DNA from: Pleurotus djamor
Lineage: Eukaryota; Basidiomycota; Agaricomycetes; Agaricales; Pleurotaceae
Length of the DNA stretch: 64,000 nt
Assembly: GCA_029747585.1 (NCBI GenBank)
Contig: JAPEVF010000105.1
Coordinates: 45,627 to 109,626 of the forward strand
Direction: 5' to 3'
Under the pieces are notes generated by a model. That model worked only from the letters and a program-made list of their open reading frames with translations. It was not told the origin of the DNA and ran no database searches. The stretch's first letter is position 1, and each line of letters starts with the position of its first letter. This document shows, piece by piece, positions 11,594-23,324 of this stretch. The position numbers and the translations under genes are program-made.

Positions 11594-12901
11594 TCAGATT
11601 CCACCATAGACATCCGCGTCATCAACTTTGGAGATCACCCTAGAGTCCCTGGGAGCACCAGTACGAGTCGTGGCGCGCGCAGCAGGAACTGCAGTGGTCG
11701 ACGTATATGGATTGCTCGTCGGAACTTCATTGCCGTACGCTTGATGACCAGCGTGGGGATCCTGAGCATAAGGATGCCCGGCGTACCCATGGCCATTGCT
11801 CGCCGAATCATAATACTGGTTGTACCCATTTCCATATCCCTGAGCTGCTTGGCCTTGATACCCGTACTGTTCGTAATTGTACGCTCCCTGAGGGACAGGG
11901 GAGGGGGCGACAGGGTGGGCATTGAGTTTACGCTCGAGCATGGAAGGGGGACGGGGATCGAACGTGTCGTAGCCACCATTCTTTGGTTGTGCGGTAGATG
12001 GGTCGTCTAGGAGCACCGCAGAACGACGGAAAGTAACCGGATCGAATTGATCTTCCTCATAAGATCGCTTGCGTAAGCGGCGCTTTTGGCGTAGAGAATG
12101 TCAGAATTGGGCATGCAATGGAACGCGTTGGATGTGCTTACAAGGAGGTACATGGCCACAAGAACGAAGATCCCAAGGGCAACAAGCCCGCCAGCAATAC
12201 CTCCGACTAATGCACCCGTGTTCAAAGCACCAGTGGCCTCTGGAGTCGAAGTAGCACTCGCGCTACTCGAAGCCAAGGCGGTAGAGAACGTGGTACGAGG
12301 CAGAGTACTGAAACTGGAAATCTGACGGTTTCCACCTCCAAGAGCAGGCAAGGTTGTAGTCTAATTAGGACGTTTGTTAATCTTCTAAAGTCCGCAACAC
12401 ACGGGGAATGATTGGCTTACCGTAGGAAGAACAGTTGATGAACTGCTCGACACCAAAGAGGAACTACTGGACGAGCTCTCCAACGATGAGGAAGAAACCT
12501 CGGAGGATGTGATCGTCGAAGTCGGAGTCGGAGTCGAGGTCGTGAGTGGGGTCGAAGTCGTTGTTGTCCTTGGAGCAGCAGGCGGGGGCGTCGAAGTCGA
12601 GCTGCTAGGCGATGGTCGCGGTTGGTTGTTCACGGGCGGCGATGAACTCGGAGCGGCGGGGGTGGACGATGGGGTTGCTGTTAACCAGATTAGTACTAGG
12701 ACGATATGGAAAACGGAAAGTTCACGCACAAGCTGGCGGGGGCGGAGGAGTCGATGAAGGCTGGCTCGGCGAGGGGTTCTGAGGTGGTGGTACAGAAGGC
12801 GATTCCACTGGAGGAGCTACGCCATCGTTCTCAGGTGTATCCTGCCTGGCCGAAAGGCGGTTGTGGGTGAGGCGTTTCCTGAGATATTGGTGGTTCTGCA
12901 T
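11594..12901 (-). CDS. Ser/Thr/Pro-rich single-pass membrane protein, paralog 2
   Basis: The ATG at 12901 starts MQNHQYLRKRLTHNRLSARQ. A Pro-rich first exon follows, then after an intron of about 48 bases a Ser/Thr-rich ectodomain, a third exon ending in a transmembrane helix (GALVGGIAGGLVALGIFVL), and a basic stop-transfer stretch RRLRKRSYEED in the last exon. The tail contains FRRSAVLLDD, then Gly/Tyr/Gln-rich sequence, and ends DDADVYGGI with the stop at 11594-11596. It matches the paralog at 3964-5535 in exon layout, helix, post-helix motif and C-terminal tetrad, while the ectodomain and tail have diverged. The O-glycosylation-prone ectodomain suggests a cell-wall sensor or mucin-like surface protein; that role is inferred. 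Confidence 0.75.
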
Positions 12902-14838
12902 GACGCTTAGAGTTGCATATACTGTTCTTTTAAGAATTGAAGGAATGTGGTAGAGAAAACGAATGAAAGGGTCCCGTAAAGGGAGATTTGTGGGAGGTAC
13001 GAGGAGGAGAAGAGGATGGAGAGGCCTTGGAAAGAGGAAGGGAGAGGGGAAATCTGAGCGTGGGAAACAAGACCTGCAAATCTCTTGTCCTTTTGAGGGT
13101 TGCCATGTGCAACGCAGTTTCAGCCAGCCAACAAGCACCGTGCTCTCTTTCATGCGCTTTCTGTCATCCGACCGCCGCTTCAACAAGAATTCTTGGAATT
13201 GCGACTTTGCGAAGCTATTTCGCTCGAAACATAACCACTTTCACTGAGCAAAAGCCTTGGTGGTCGCAGTTCGCGTCTTTTTCGCATCTTTTTCACATCA
13301 CTGCTCGAAAACGTTCTCCCAGATGGCCGCTTCTCTCGCGTTGAATGATGACTTGGCATGATTGCTGGCCACCATCGCTACAGCACTTTTGACTGTTGAA
13401 ATGCAGGAAATCCCGGTCTGCACTCTATGAAAGCTAAGCTGGAAAAGGTTTCCAGCTCCAACTTGCGCGTCGAGGGGATGATAGTTGGTTCCACCATGTT
13501 ATGTCTTCCCGAACGACGTCCACGAGGTACTCAGAGCGCTCGCGTACCTCGTCAGAGATGATCCCCGACCTACTGGACCGTCTCATCCCATGTTCTGATG
13601 TTAGAAATTTCATCCCCAATGCGAGCACGAGGTGAGCTAGATGCACTCTACATCATCGCTGTTCTGATCAATTGAAGGTCATCATCCTAATTCTTTTTGT
13701 GCAAGGCCTTTCCTCCGTGTTCGCCCCCCATCACGAATCATGCATTTAGAAGCTAGGCATGAATGAACCTTGGTCGCAAATAGCAATTTCTCAACCAAGT
13801 ACTGTCCTTCTGTATCAGATGGACTTCGCGCATCTCTGGCCAACCGAACAACTCTTGACGCGGTCAGTTAACGAAACCTTCTATTCGCATTTCAAGGTGG
13901 TGCCGCAGGAAGTGCCATCCTTTCGGGCGACCGCGAGCTCCCAATTGCTCACCGATAGGCGCTAGCCTAAGGGTGCTTAGCTCTCCTTCCTAGTTTGAGA
14001 TGATGTCGTCGTGTCGAAGTGATGTTGCCGAAGAAACCAAGACAGATAATCGCCCCAATGGGATCCATAAGCGCGCGCTTAGATGATTTGAACGGGGAAA
14101 GAGAACGGGCAACATGGGCTCTGGTACCTGGCTAGATTGTCGTGTGCAAACTTCCTCCATCGTCAAAGCAGTCTACTCCTTCTATGCCGGACTTCCTGGC
14201 GCTTCCTCAGTGCCGACAACCATTGTGCTGGTTTTCTTTCCATTGAACCCCAAATTTTGTGCTTTGTTGATGTACCCATGCTTCAATGCGCACTGACTTC
14301 TGCACTACCCTTTACGAAACTATCGCTTCTTGAGGGACACTTATGATACGCATCCGCTCCTCCATCGTTCTCGTAAACCACACATCTCGCAAGGCGCCCA
14401 TACCCAACAAGCTACAAGATCATGCCGTCCACTCATTGATTAAACAATCAGCTGGCACTCCACCCATGCCCAAATGCTCCTCGCGAACATACCGGTTTCG
14501 GCCCACACAGGTCGTAATCAGCACCAGGAAGTCCCATTCATCATTTTGTCCTGCCCTCAGTCTGTCATTCTCAGCTCTGAGACAGGTTTAGAGATACCGT
14601 TACGCGCGGTGATCATGGACAATGAACTTCGCCGACCTGAACAGGCGCCAAAACATCGCTTGAGACGCGCAGACGCATGGATGCTGCATCGATTCGCCTG
14701 AACCTCCGATAGCCAAGTCTCTCGATCAGCGTTATAGACACAACATACAGGTATGTCACAGTCCCTGGTATACGGAGTTTTCTGAAGCCATAACAGCCCT
14801 CGACATATCTCCAATTTAAGACGCCCGAAGTGACTGTG
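12902..14838. other. Gene-poor interval of about 1.9 kb
   Basis: Upstream of membrane paralog 2 and of the first DUF5648 gene. I looked for family signatures on both strands and found none. Several open frames of 60-120 codons overlap on both strands without splice support. Confidence 0.4.
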
Positions 14839-14845
14839 TATAAAA
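14839..14845 (+). promoter_or_regulatory. TATA box of DUF5648 gene 1
   Basis: TATAAAA lies 89 bases upstream of the ATG at 14928. The other two DUF5648 genes in the window have the same heptamer 95 bases upstream, so the position is conserved between paralogs. Confidence 0.7.
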
Positions 14846-14927
14846 TGACATAGAATCTCTCGCAGAATCCCCACCAGCTCTCTCATACTCATCACTGTGT
14901 CCATCGTCACCTCAAAGTATCTTGCCC

Positions 14928-15780
14928 ATGGCCAACATGTTCACTTTCTTGCTTCTCGCGGCGTTCGCATATGCTACCGCTGCCCTTGCGCATCCTGCCT
15001 TTGAAGCACAGTTTTTTAAGGTAAGACTTGCTTCTATGTCGGTAATCCGAATAAAACTTGACATTGTTACTCATCATGCATCACAGCGTACCACCCCTTC
15101 AACCACTGGTGTGACCGTCACCGAGATCACCACCGTCTCAGGAACTTTGACTGTGACCATCCCAGGGTGCCCTACCGGCACCGGCACTCCAGGACACATC
15201 GTAACCGTGACCGTTACTGAAACCGTCACCTCCACGGTCACTGCGCCTGCTTCATCCCAACCACCTTCATCGCCTCCCGTCATAACTTCGATCTCGACCT
15301 CATCCTCGTCCCCGCCGACGCCCACATGCGCTCCTACGAGTGCTGCAGTCGTTTTTGACGAAGCCTTTAGCTCAAGCGGCGGAGATCACTTCTACACCAC
15401 CGATCCGGCGGAAATGAACAACGCCCTTACCCAATTAGGGTACACCTTCGACGGTCCCGTAGCAAAGATATTNCCCTTCCCCGCAAACCAACACGGTTCC
15501 CCTTTTCCGCTTGTTCCATGCCGTTGCCGTGAACCATTTCTACACCATAAGCCAACAAGATGTAGACAATGCTACTAGCGCTGGCTATACTTTCGAGGGG
15601 ATTGTTGGGCATATTTATGCCAGCCAGATTTGTGGGAGTATTCCGTTGTTCAGGCTGTTCAGCGGGGCCGCTACGGACCATTACTACACAACTGATGTCC
15701 ATGCGAGGGATGTTGTCGCTCCGAGCTTGGGGTATATTTACGAAGGGGTCGCAGGTTATGTACTTCCGGCTCAATTTTAA
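14928..15780 (+). pseudogene. DUF5648 secreted protein 1, with frame break
   Basis: Exon 1 (14928-15020) encodes a signal peptide with hydrophobic core FLLLAAFAYATAALA and ends FFK. A phase-0 intron (15021-15086) follows, and exon 2 begins with R, so a Lys-Arg pair (Kex2-like site) spans the junction. A Thr/Val-rich linker with TVTVTETVTSTVT leads to three DUF5648-type units marked HFYTT, NHFYT and DHYYTT. The second and third units are in a different frame from the first: a one-base excess at or near the N at 15473 separates them. The break may be a base-calling fault, since an N is present, or a true frameshift. If true, the protein is truncated after the first unit and ends near 15578. DUF5648 repeats occur in secreted fungal and bacterial proteins of unknown activity. 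Confidence 0.75.
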
Positions 15781-16894
15781 TGGACACCACTACATTTATA
15801 GAAGTTGTCCTTCCTTACACACTTCTCTCTTGAACGCCCTCACAATGTAATGCCTCCCGTTCCTGCAACATTCTTTGCGTTCAAGGGGGGCATTCCTAGC
15901 GCTCGTTCGAGCGCCCCGTGTCGGGCCGTTGCCAGTGTTGCTGAGCGCTGAGTGTCGACGTTTCAAAATTTCGACATTGACAACGTATATAGCGAAGTTC
16001 GTTACGAACTTCACATTACAATTTCAACCCATCCGACTCCTGTCGTCCCAACCAAACGCTTGGCCTCCAAATTTGAGGACTTCTCTCATCTCGTGGGATA
16101 TCTGCAAGCCTTGAAGATCCTCAAAGCTCAACGTCCCTCCGAGGTTTCTTGATCTGGCGTCGCAATGTTGGTGTCATTCATAGGGATTTCTGGTGTGGTG
16201 CTACAGGTTTCTCTGGTGGAAAATCTGTGCTTCGACCGTCCGGGTTACTATCATGGCGGTGTTTCCAACTTTTCCATTTTTCCATACCTTGGGTCTTGGA
16301 CACGCTCTTTCCTGGGTTTTCGCAACTCTAGCCAGACTCATGGCCTCCTGGGTAGCTTTTGATCGTCTCATGGAGCGAAGACTATGTTCGGACGTAAGAT
16401 GGACCGTTCCCTTAGCCTCCCGTGCGTCAACTTTTTGCGTTGTCCTCATACCACCATCGTCCAACACAGCTTCAATACCTTTCACGGGCTGCAATACAGC
16501 GATGGGATCCGTCGCGACTCCTGATTGGCTCCTTTGCGCACGTTTGCCGCTATTTCAGGACCTACAGACATCAGCAAGCTCGAGGAGTCAATATGGTTGC
16601 GTCGGCGCGAACAACCTACACCTTAAGACTCTTCAGACTCTGCCTAAGTACCTTCTATTTAACGAAGGGCTACATAGCTCTATCAAGGTATAGCTCTTCC
16701 CCCCTCGGTAATGAATATACTTTTTGCATCCACGAAACGCGTGTGAGGTGCCCTGGGAGCTGGAGCAAGAAAGAAGGCGGCGCATTGCTTCGTACCCATG
16801 CTATTTAGGTCAGACATGGCAAGTATAACTTCTCTTCACGCGTAGTATCGAGAGTCCCCCGGAGTCCCTTCCATCCCTTCGACTCGAGGCGAGG
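15781..16894. other. Intergenic, small inverted repeats only
   Basis: No gene recognised between the DUF5648 gene and the phosphate transporter. Two short perfect hairpins stand out: GCGCTCG/CGAGCGC near 15898-15913 and GAAGTTCG/CGAACTTC near 15993-16011. Their role is unknown. Confidence 0.45.
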
Positions 16895-19311
16895 ATGACA
16901 ACTCCTACTCAAGATGCGGACGACGTCGAGCTTTTGAACGAGAATCAGCGACCGGACTACTACCTTAGTAGATCGGACGTGAAGTTGCTGGGGATCACGG
17001 CGGTAGGCGGTCTTCTCCGGGCCTCTTTTGAGACCTTTTTTGATCTTTTACTGTCCAGACAGGCAGTTTTCTTGACTGTACGCAACCTTCTTGTCCCTAA
17101 TTACCATTGACACTTACACCAGTCTAGCCTACGATCTCTTCGTAATTAATGCAAGTTCGTTCTGTGCACTGCTCGCCTGTCTCTACTCAAATACCCAGAT
17201 AGCCTCTCTCAACAATGCTCCAATTCGAACTTTTTGCTGGTCATGCTCTTCCACCTAGCCTGGAAGGGTTTCTAAAGTCGGCTGCTCTCATTGGCAGCGC
17301 GTTCGGCCAAGTTACATTTGGTACGCTGCCTCACGACATAGATTATCCATGTTCATTTCTGATAATAGTCAGGGTACCTCGGGGATGCTTTCGGGCGAAA
17401 GGCGATCTGTCCGTATTTCTCTGGGTTTTCATCGTTAGGCATCTCAACGACTGAATATGATAGACGGAAAAGAACTCTTGACCATCATCATCGGTACCAT
17501 TTTGTGCCTATCAACGCCAACTAGTAGGTTCCTCCATTTTCTCAGCATAATTATCATCTGAGCGTCCACTTAGAGCAGCTCTCTCCCTCGGCTTCACTGG
17601 TGTATCTGGCCATCTTCCGTATCATTGTCGGTATCGGCGTGGGAGGAGACTATCCCATGACGTCCAGCATCATTTCCGATCGCACGACCCCACATAGACG
17701 CGGCGCCATGCTGGCATACACTGTGTCAATGCAAGGCTGGGGAAGTCTCTCTGGGAATTTGGTGACAATCATAGTCCTTGCTGGGTATAAGCACATGATC
17801 CATGAGGAAGGTCGGGTCGACAAGCTAGACGCGGGTATGCTAATCTCAAAGTCACGTCATAGCTTAGTTCTTGACTCTTTCTCTGCATAGTTTGGAGAAT
17901 TGTCGTTGCCATTTCGCTTATCCCGGCGTTCGCTACGGTCTATCAACGCTTGACCCTCCCAGAATCCCCTCTCCACCTATCCTTTGGACGAAGATACCGG
18001 GACCTTGACAAAATTAACCGCGTAGATATCAACCAGAGCCATGAACAAGACACCGCAGATGACCAAAAGGCTGAAGAACCTACCCTTGTGGAGAATGAGT
18101 CGTCACGACCTCCTTCCGCCGAAGCCTCCCACAAGAAGACTCATATTCGCGGTACGTTTACGAAATTTGGCATGAAACTACGTCTTATGTTCCAATGCAG
18201 AGTTTCTTCAGTACTTCTCTGAATGGAGACATGCAAAGCTCTTGATCGGAACTTCTTTATCGTGGTTCTTCACAAACATCGCGTATGCCCTAAATTTATC
18301 TCTCTTCGCTTTTGGACTCATCTTACCTGTTAGCTTTTACGGCGTCAACCTCAATCAGAACTTTGTCCTTCAACAAATCGGGTTTGACGGATCTACAGGA
18401 TCCCCATGGCAAAAGCTAATTCGCGTATCCGTGGGTAGCCTGATCATCACCGTGCTTGGGTTCCTACCAGGTATGCACAACTCCCTCCATAGCTTGTTTA
18501 TGTGCCTGATTCGTCGCCTCTGAAGGGTACTATTTCACCATATTGACAAGCGAGAAGTTGGGCAGGAAGTGGATACAGATCCAGGGTTCTTTGATGACCG
18601 CGGTTTTTAGTGAGTTCTCCCCCAGCGTCCGTGATAGAAGTTACCTTATGCCACCTCAGTCGCTATCCTTGCTGCGAAGTTCCATACATTGAATAAGGCG
18701 TCCCTCATTGCTTGTTTCGCGTTTCTTCAGGTCAGCTCCCCTGGGTCTTGATGTATCCGTCTTTCCTTACTCGATTCCTTCGCGCTACCGCAGTTCTTTT
18801 TCAACTTCGGCGCCAACATGTAAGTCTTACCCATTCCTTTCGTACCCTGACTAACGTTCTACAAAGGACAATCTATGTACGAACTCGTACTTCCCCTCTC
18901 GCCGTGCCCGCGGACTAAAAGACTGTTCGCAGATAATACCCGCGGAGCTGTACCCATCGCGTTATCGAGCTTTGGGGCATGGGCTCTCAGCTACAAGTGG
19001 TCGATGCGGAGCCATCATGGCTTCTTTGCTGTTTAATCAACTTGCGCATACGGTCGGCACGCCAGTTGTCCTATGTGATACGTTGACTTACTTAGCGCCT
19101 CAGGTTTCATAGTTCTGACCTCCGTATCTCAGTCTTCTTTGGAGCTTGCTTAGCGACGGCAGGTTCGTACCTACATTCATTCCTCAGGCTCGTCTATCCT
19201 GACAATCTTACGGTATCAGTGGTGACATGGGCATTACTGCCTGAAGTCAAGGGTCGCAACGCAGATATTGTGTTCGAACAAGAACTTCGCGAAAAAGACG
19301 CGACAAGGTAG
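16895..19311 (+). CDS. PHO84-like inorganic phosphate:proton symporter (MFS)
   Basis: The ATG at 16895 starts MTTPTQDADDVELL. Family landmarks appear in order across about twelve short introns: AYDLFVIN in helix 1, LPPSLEGFLKSAALIGSAFG, KELLTIIIGTILC, the PHO84 signature VGIGVGGDYPMTSSIISD near 17632-17685, RRGAMLAYTVSMQGWG, a hydrophilic central loop (residues DLDKIN to KKTHIR), NIA/FYGVNLNQNFVLQQIGFDG after an intron, SEKLGRKWIQIQGS, FFFNFGANMTIYIIPAELYP and SRYRALGHGLSATSGRCGA. The tail ends PEVKGRNADIVFEQELREK with the stop at 19309-19311. A donor at 18876 restores a clean frame at MTIY/IIPAE. The product is a 12-helix plasma-membrane transporter that takes up phosphate with protons. No break was proven. 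Confidence 0.88.
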
Positions 19312-19579
19312 ATCATGGAAGCACACAGCCGAGCATCAGTAATGTTCCGTTGGATTTATACAAGTCAATGTCGGATAGAATGACTATCTCGTGCTTTGAA
19401 TGAGTTAAAAATCCAAGAACGACATCAAAGTATATGCATGTGCTTCCAGCCCAGCGGACACTACGGGATACAGATTACTCTGGAATTTCGCTGTTCCACA
19501 TTCTTGAGTCGAATTTCAATACCTCGCAGCCAGTACGAATAATCTTCCCGTTCATATTTACAGTGTCCCTGCCGAGTCG

Positions 19580-21224
19580 TCAACCAATGACCCTTGTCCC
19601 CTGTGAAGAAGTTGACGAGCGTGCCCGACGTTCACCATGTCGAAACATCCTCCACAGCGCGGGCAGGTAAGATTTGACGGTATCCCATGTGCCGCCCATA
19701 CTGTCTAAATCACAATCTTCGCAGAGTAGGAGGCTAAGGTACTCTGCGACGGCGAGGTGATCAACGACTTCACTCGTCGCCAATGAGAGTTTTTTAAGAC
19801 CAGTGAAACTGATCCCCTCCTCTTGATTTGGGATTTGCTCCGCTTTGATACGCAGACGTAGTCCGAGTTCTTTGAGTTTGGATGGGTAGATGGCGGAAAT
19901 TGATGACAGGACTGAGAGGTGAAGCTGAGGGCTGTGAGGTCCCATGAGATATAGGATGTTGAGGTGGGGTAAAGATGACATGAACCAAAGGACATCCTCT
20001 TTGGATGTGCATATTTCCCAGTCGTATTGAAGGCAAAGGGCCTTGAGGTGTTGAAAAGTTGTGAGTGGAGTGAAGATGACTTGAAATTTGGGGTGAACTT
20101 CTGTATTGTCCTGTCTCATGGCGTGAAAGCCCGCCGTGAGCTCAAGAGTGAGGTCGTCCAACATTGGACAAGATGTAGATATCGCCTGGACGAGCTTTCC
20201 AACGTCATTGATTGTACCGTATTGTGCGGGTTCATGGAGTATAAGCAGGGAAGCATCTGCCGTGAGTGCGAGTCGAGATAGTTTATTGTACCGAGATTCG
20301 GATGACATTTGAGCGACTGCAGTTGGTAACGGTATACTAATCGACAGGTCGAGAAGAGACGGGAAACTCTCCGGAGGCAATTTTTCATCGAAGAATCCTG
20401 CGTCACGCGGCAAAATGTGCTTTTGGGGTAGAACATGGATGGTCGTAAGGGCGGGGAGCATCGATAAGCAGTTACTGACGATGGGGGAAGCCAAAGTGTG
20501 GGGCAAAGTAATGTATATGAGTTCGTTCCAAGAAGACAACACGGTACGGAGCGCGACCAAAATTCCGTGGTTGCTCGCCAAGTCCAGCCAGGTCAAGGTG
20601 CCATTGATCGAAAGACGCTGGAGGGCAGGCATTCTGGCTGGAAGATAATGCAGCACAGATAGAGGTGTGGCCCCCCTGTTAAAGGATTCCAGATGAAGAG
20701 TGGTCACGGAACGCTGGGCGAAAAGTTGCACAATCACATCGTTCCGGATAGAGCATGTCAAAGTCTGTAGATTTGGCAACCAGTCTATGCGGAGGCGATA
20801 GAACATCATGTCGCGGAGGATCTTTTCATATGCAGGGAGGTCGTCAAATGCGACACGTAGTTTCCTGACTTTGACTGCGTATTTTTCGAAGCGACGCCAG
20901 TCCTCTGGAAGAATCGGCCGCGCAAAATACTGTGGCAAAACTTTGGAGATGAGTAGTGAATGTTTTGAACAAAAAAGTACTCACATATCGTTTAGCTAGA
21001 TTGTGACGGTTTGGTATCAATTCATCTGCCATAGGTGCTAGCAATGGAAAGAGTCGTCGAACGTCATCGAGGTCGCGTAGTTCTCCATTCAGAACCTCTT
21101 CAGACCAAAGTTTGCATACTAGACGGTGTCTCCGAAAATTGTCTTTCGAAGCGGCGTGTGTGAAAATTTGAGAGATAATTTCAAGTGAGTTTGCAACCCG
21201 ATGTGACGAAGACACTGAAGACAT
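19580..21224 (-). CDS. F-box/LRR-like protein, copy 1 of 4
   Basis: Exon 1 starts at the ATG 21224 (MSSVSSSHRVANSLEIISQI) and holds an F-box-like stretch with the conserved VCKLWSEEVLNGELRDL. A short intron near 20940-20990 leads to one long exon that begins with an FARPILPEDW segment and runs about 430 residues. It contains irregular leucine-rich repeats such as LPNLQTLTC, MPALQRLSI, FPSLLDLSI and LPHLNILYL. F-box proteins of this kind recruit targets to SCF ubiquitin ligases; the target is unknown. The two-exon structure is shared by all four copies between 19.6 and 27.1 kb, and the closest relative by sequence is copy 2, directly upstream on the same strand. Confidence 0.85.
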
Positions 21225-21508
21225 CTAGGAGACGTTTGAGGAAATCCGTCGAATGGAGAAAAGTTTGAACAAGTTACTGCAATTAGCGCCCATCTGGCAA
21301 CTCATACAAGTTCTGTTCGAACCTGGCAGGGTCATGGACCAATAGATGGACTATCTACTCTAGAGGGACAGGCAAGGGACAGGTCTCTACCAAGTCTCTA
21401 CCCAAGTTATAAATACATCTTAAGAGCCCATTCAATTTATCCGCCGGAGGCTAATGGGTTGCAGCGTCCCATCACCTATTATTTTGTGGGGTTATACTGA
21501 ATAAAAAG

Positions 21509-23121
21509 CTACGAAGCACACTTTGAGCATGCCCGGGAGCCACCGTAGCGCAGCATCCTTCTCAATGTAGGAAGGTAAGACTTGACTTTATCCCAGCGAC
21601 CTTGCATGTGGTCAAGATGGCAGTCGTCGCTGAGTAAAAGGCTGAGGTACTCCGCCACAGCCAGATCGTTAGTTATTCTGGACGTGGTCAACGAGAGCTT
21701 TTTCAGGCCGATGAAATTAATCTTCTCGTCTGTCTTTGGGAGTTGTTCGGGGTTGGTGGAGACGCTTAAGCCGAGTTCTTCGAGTTTGGAAGGGTACTTG
21801 ACAGCGATCTTGGATAAGACTGAGATATGAAGGTCGGGTTCGCCGTGGAAAGTCCCCATAAAGTATAGAATGGTGAGCTGGGGCAAAGACGATAAGAGAA
21901 AAAGGAGATCCGTGTCAATTACAGAGATGTCCCAGTGATAATGAAGACGAAGTGCCTTGAGATGGTGACAAGCGGTGATTGGGGTAAAGACTTGAAACCC
22001 TCCAGAATTCTCCGGTTCCTCGTAGTAATCGCGAGACCAGGATCTGAGGGTAAAGTCCTCCAACATCGGACATGACGCAGATATGGCCTGAATGAGTTCT
22101 TCAAGGTCGTCAATTGTACCTGCCGGGTCTCCATTGAGAGGGTACGTCGCGGAATGCGCTGTAAGCACAAGTCGGGACAGCTTTTTGTAGCGGACTTGAG
22201 ATGTTAGTTGCGATGTTGCGAGCAGCAATGGCATGTGAAAGTCCAAGTCGAGGAGAGTTGAGAAACTGTCGGGAGTTAGACTTTCATCGAACAGTTCCAT
22301 CGCTGATGTCGAGTCCCGTCTTGAGAAGAGAACACGGAGGGTCGTAAGGGCAGGGAGTGTTGAAATGGGACGAACGATGCTGGGTAAGGTCAACGATTGG
22401 GGTAGGGTGATGTATTTGAGCTCTTTCATCGAACAGAAAACGGCTTGGAGAGCGGTTGAGATCTCCGGGTTCTTGATCAAGTCCGACCTGCTGAAGTCGC
22501 CACTTATCGAGAGTCGCTGAAGGGCGGGCATTCTGACTGGAAGATAAGAAAGGGCAGGTGAGGATACAGACCCCTTGTTGAAGTCCTCTAGTTGAAGAGT
22601 GGTGACAGAGGATTGGGCGAAGAGTTGCAAAATGGCATCGTCGACGGTACACGTTAACGTGTGTAAATTCGGCAACCAGTCCATGCGCAGGCGACAAAGT
22701 GTCATGTCGCGGGTCACCTCTTCATGAGCAGATAGGTTGGAAATGGTTAGTTTTCGGACTTTTACGGCGTATTTGTCAAAGCGAAGCCAATCCTCTGGGA
22801 GGATCGGTCGTTCAAAAACCTATGCCAGAGATTTGGTATGAATAACACTTGCTTTCAAAGTCAAATACTCACGAATCGTTTACGCTGATTGCGACGGCCT
22901 GGTCCAGTAGAAACAGTTTCTTCCTCCATAGGTGCCAGCAATCTCAAGAGCTGTCGACAGTCATCTAGGTCGCGCAGTTCTACATTCAGAACTTCCTCGA
23001 ACCAGAGCTTGCATACTGAGCGGTTCTTTTGAAAATTGATTTTTGAAGAGATGTACAGAAAGATTTGAGATATTAATTCGGGCGAATGCGCAACCTTGTG
23101 CGAGGCGGACGTTGAGGACAT
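21509..23121 (-). CDS. F-box/LRR-like protein, copy 2 of 4
   Basis: The ATG at 23121 starts MSSTSASHKVAHSPELISQI and the F-box core reads VCKLWFEEVLNVELRDL. After an intron of about 50 bases the long exon opens VFERPILPEDWLRFDKYAVK and closely follows copy 1: LPNLHTLTC, MPALQRLSI, ALTTLRVLF, FSTLLDLDF and a C-terminal KSYLPTLRRMLRYGG. The stop lies at 21509. The upstream ATG options are weaker, because the paralog also starts MSS. It appears complete and is in direct tandem with copy 1, so a local duplication is likely. Confidence 0.85.
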
Positions 23122-23324
23122 CGAGGAGAGACAACTAGGAAGCACGGGCGGCCAAACAGTCAAGCGCGTTCTTAGCGCCGCTGGTTCAGGGCAATACCTC
23201 ATGCAAATATTTTATCCAGAGTCTTGACACAAGCTATGCTCTATATCTACTGTATAATTATAGGATGTAAAGCGGTCCGTGGACTGGAGTTAACTACGAC
23301 GAGCCCAGGATAAGAGAAGTAGCC

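Noticed and set aside
18835..18960. Apparent frameshift in the phosphate transporter
   Set aside because: A GTACGA donor at 18876 followed by the CAG acceptor before ATAATACCC joins MTIY to IIPAE in frame, so the gene need not be broken.
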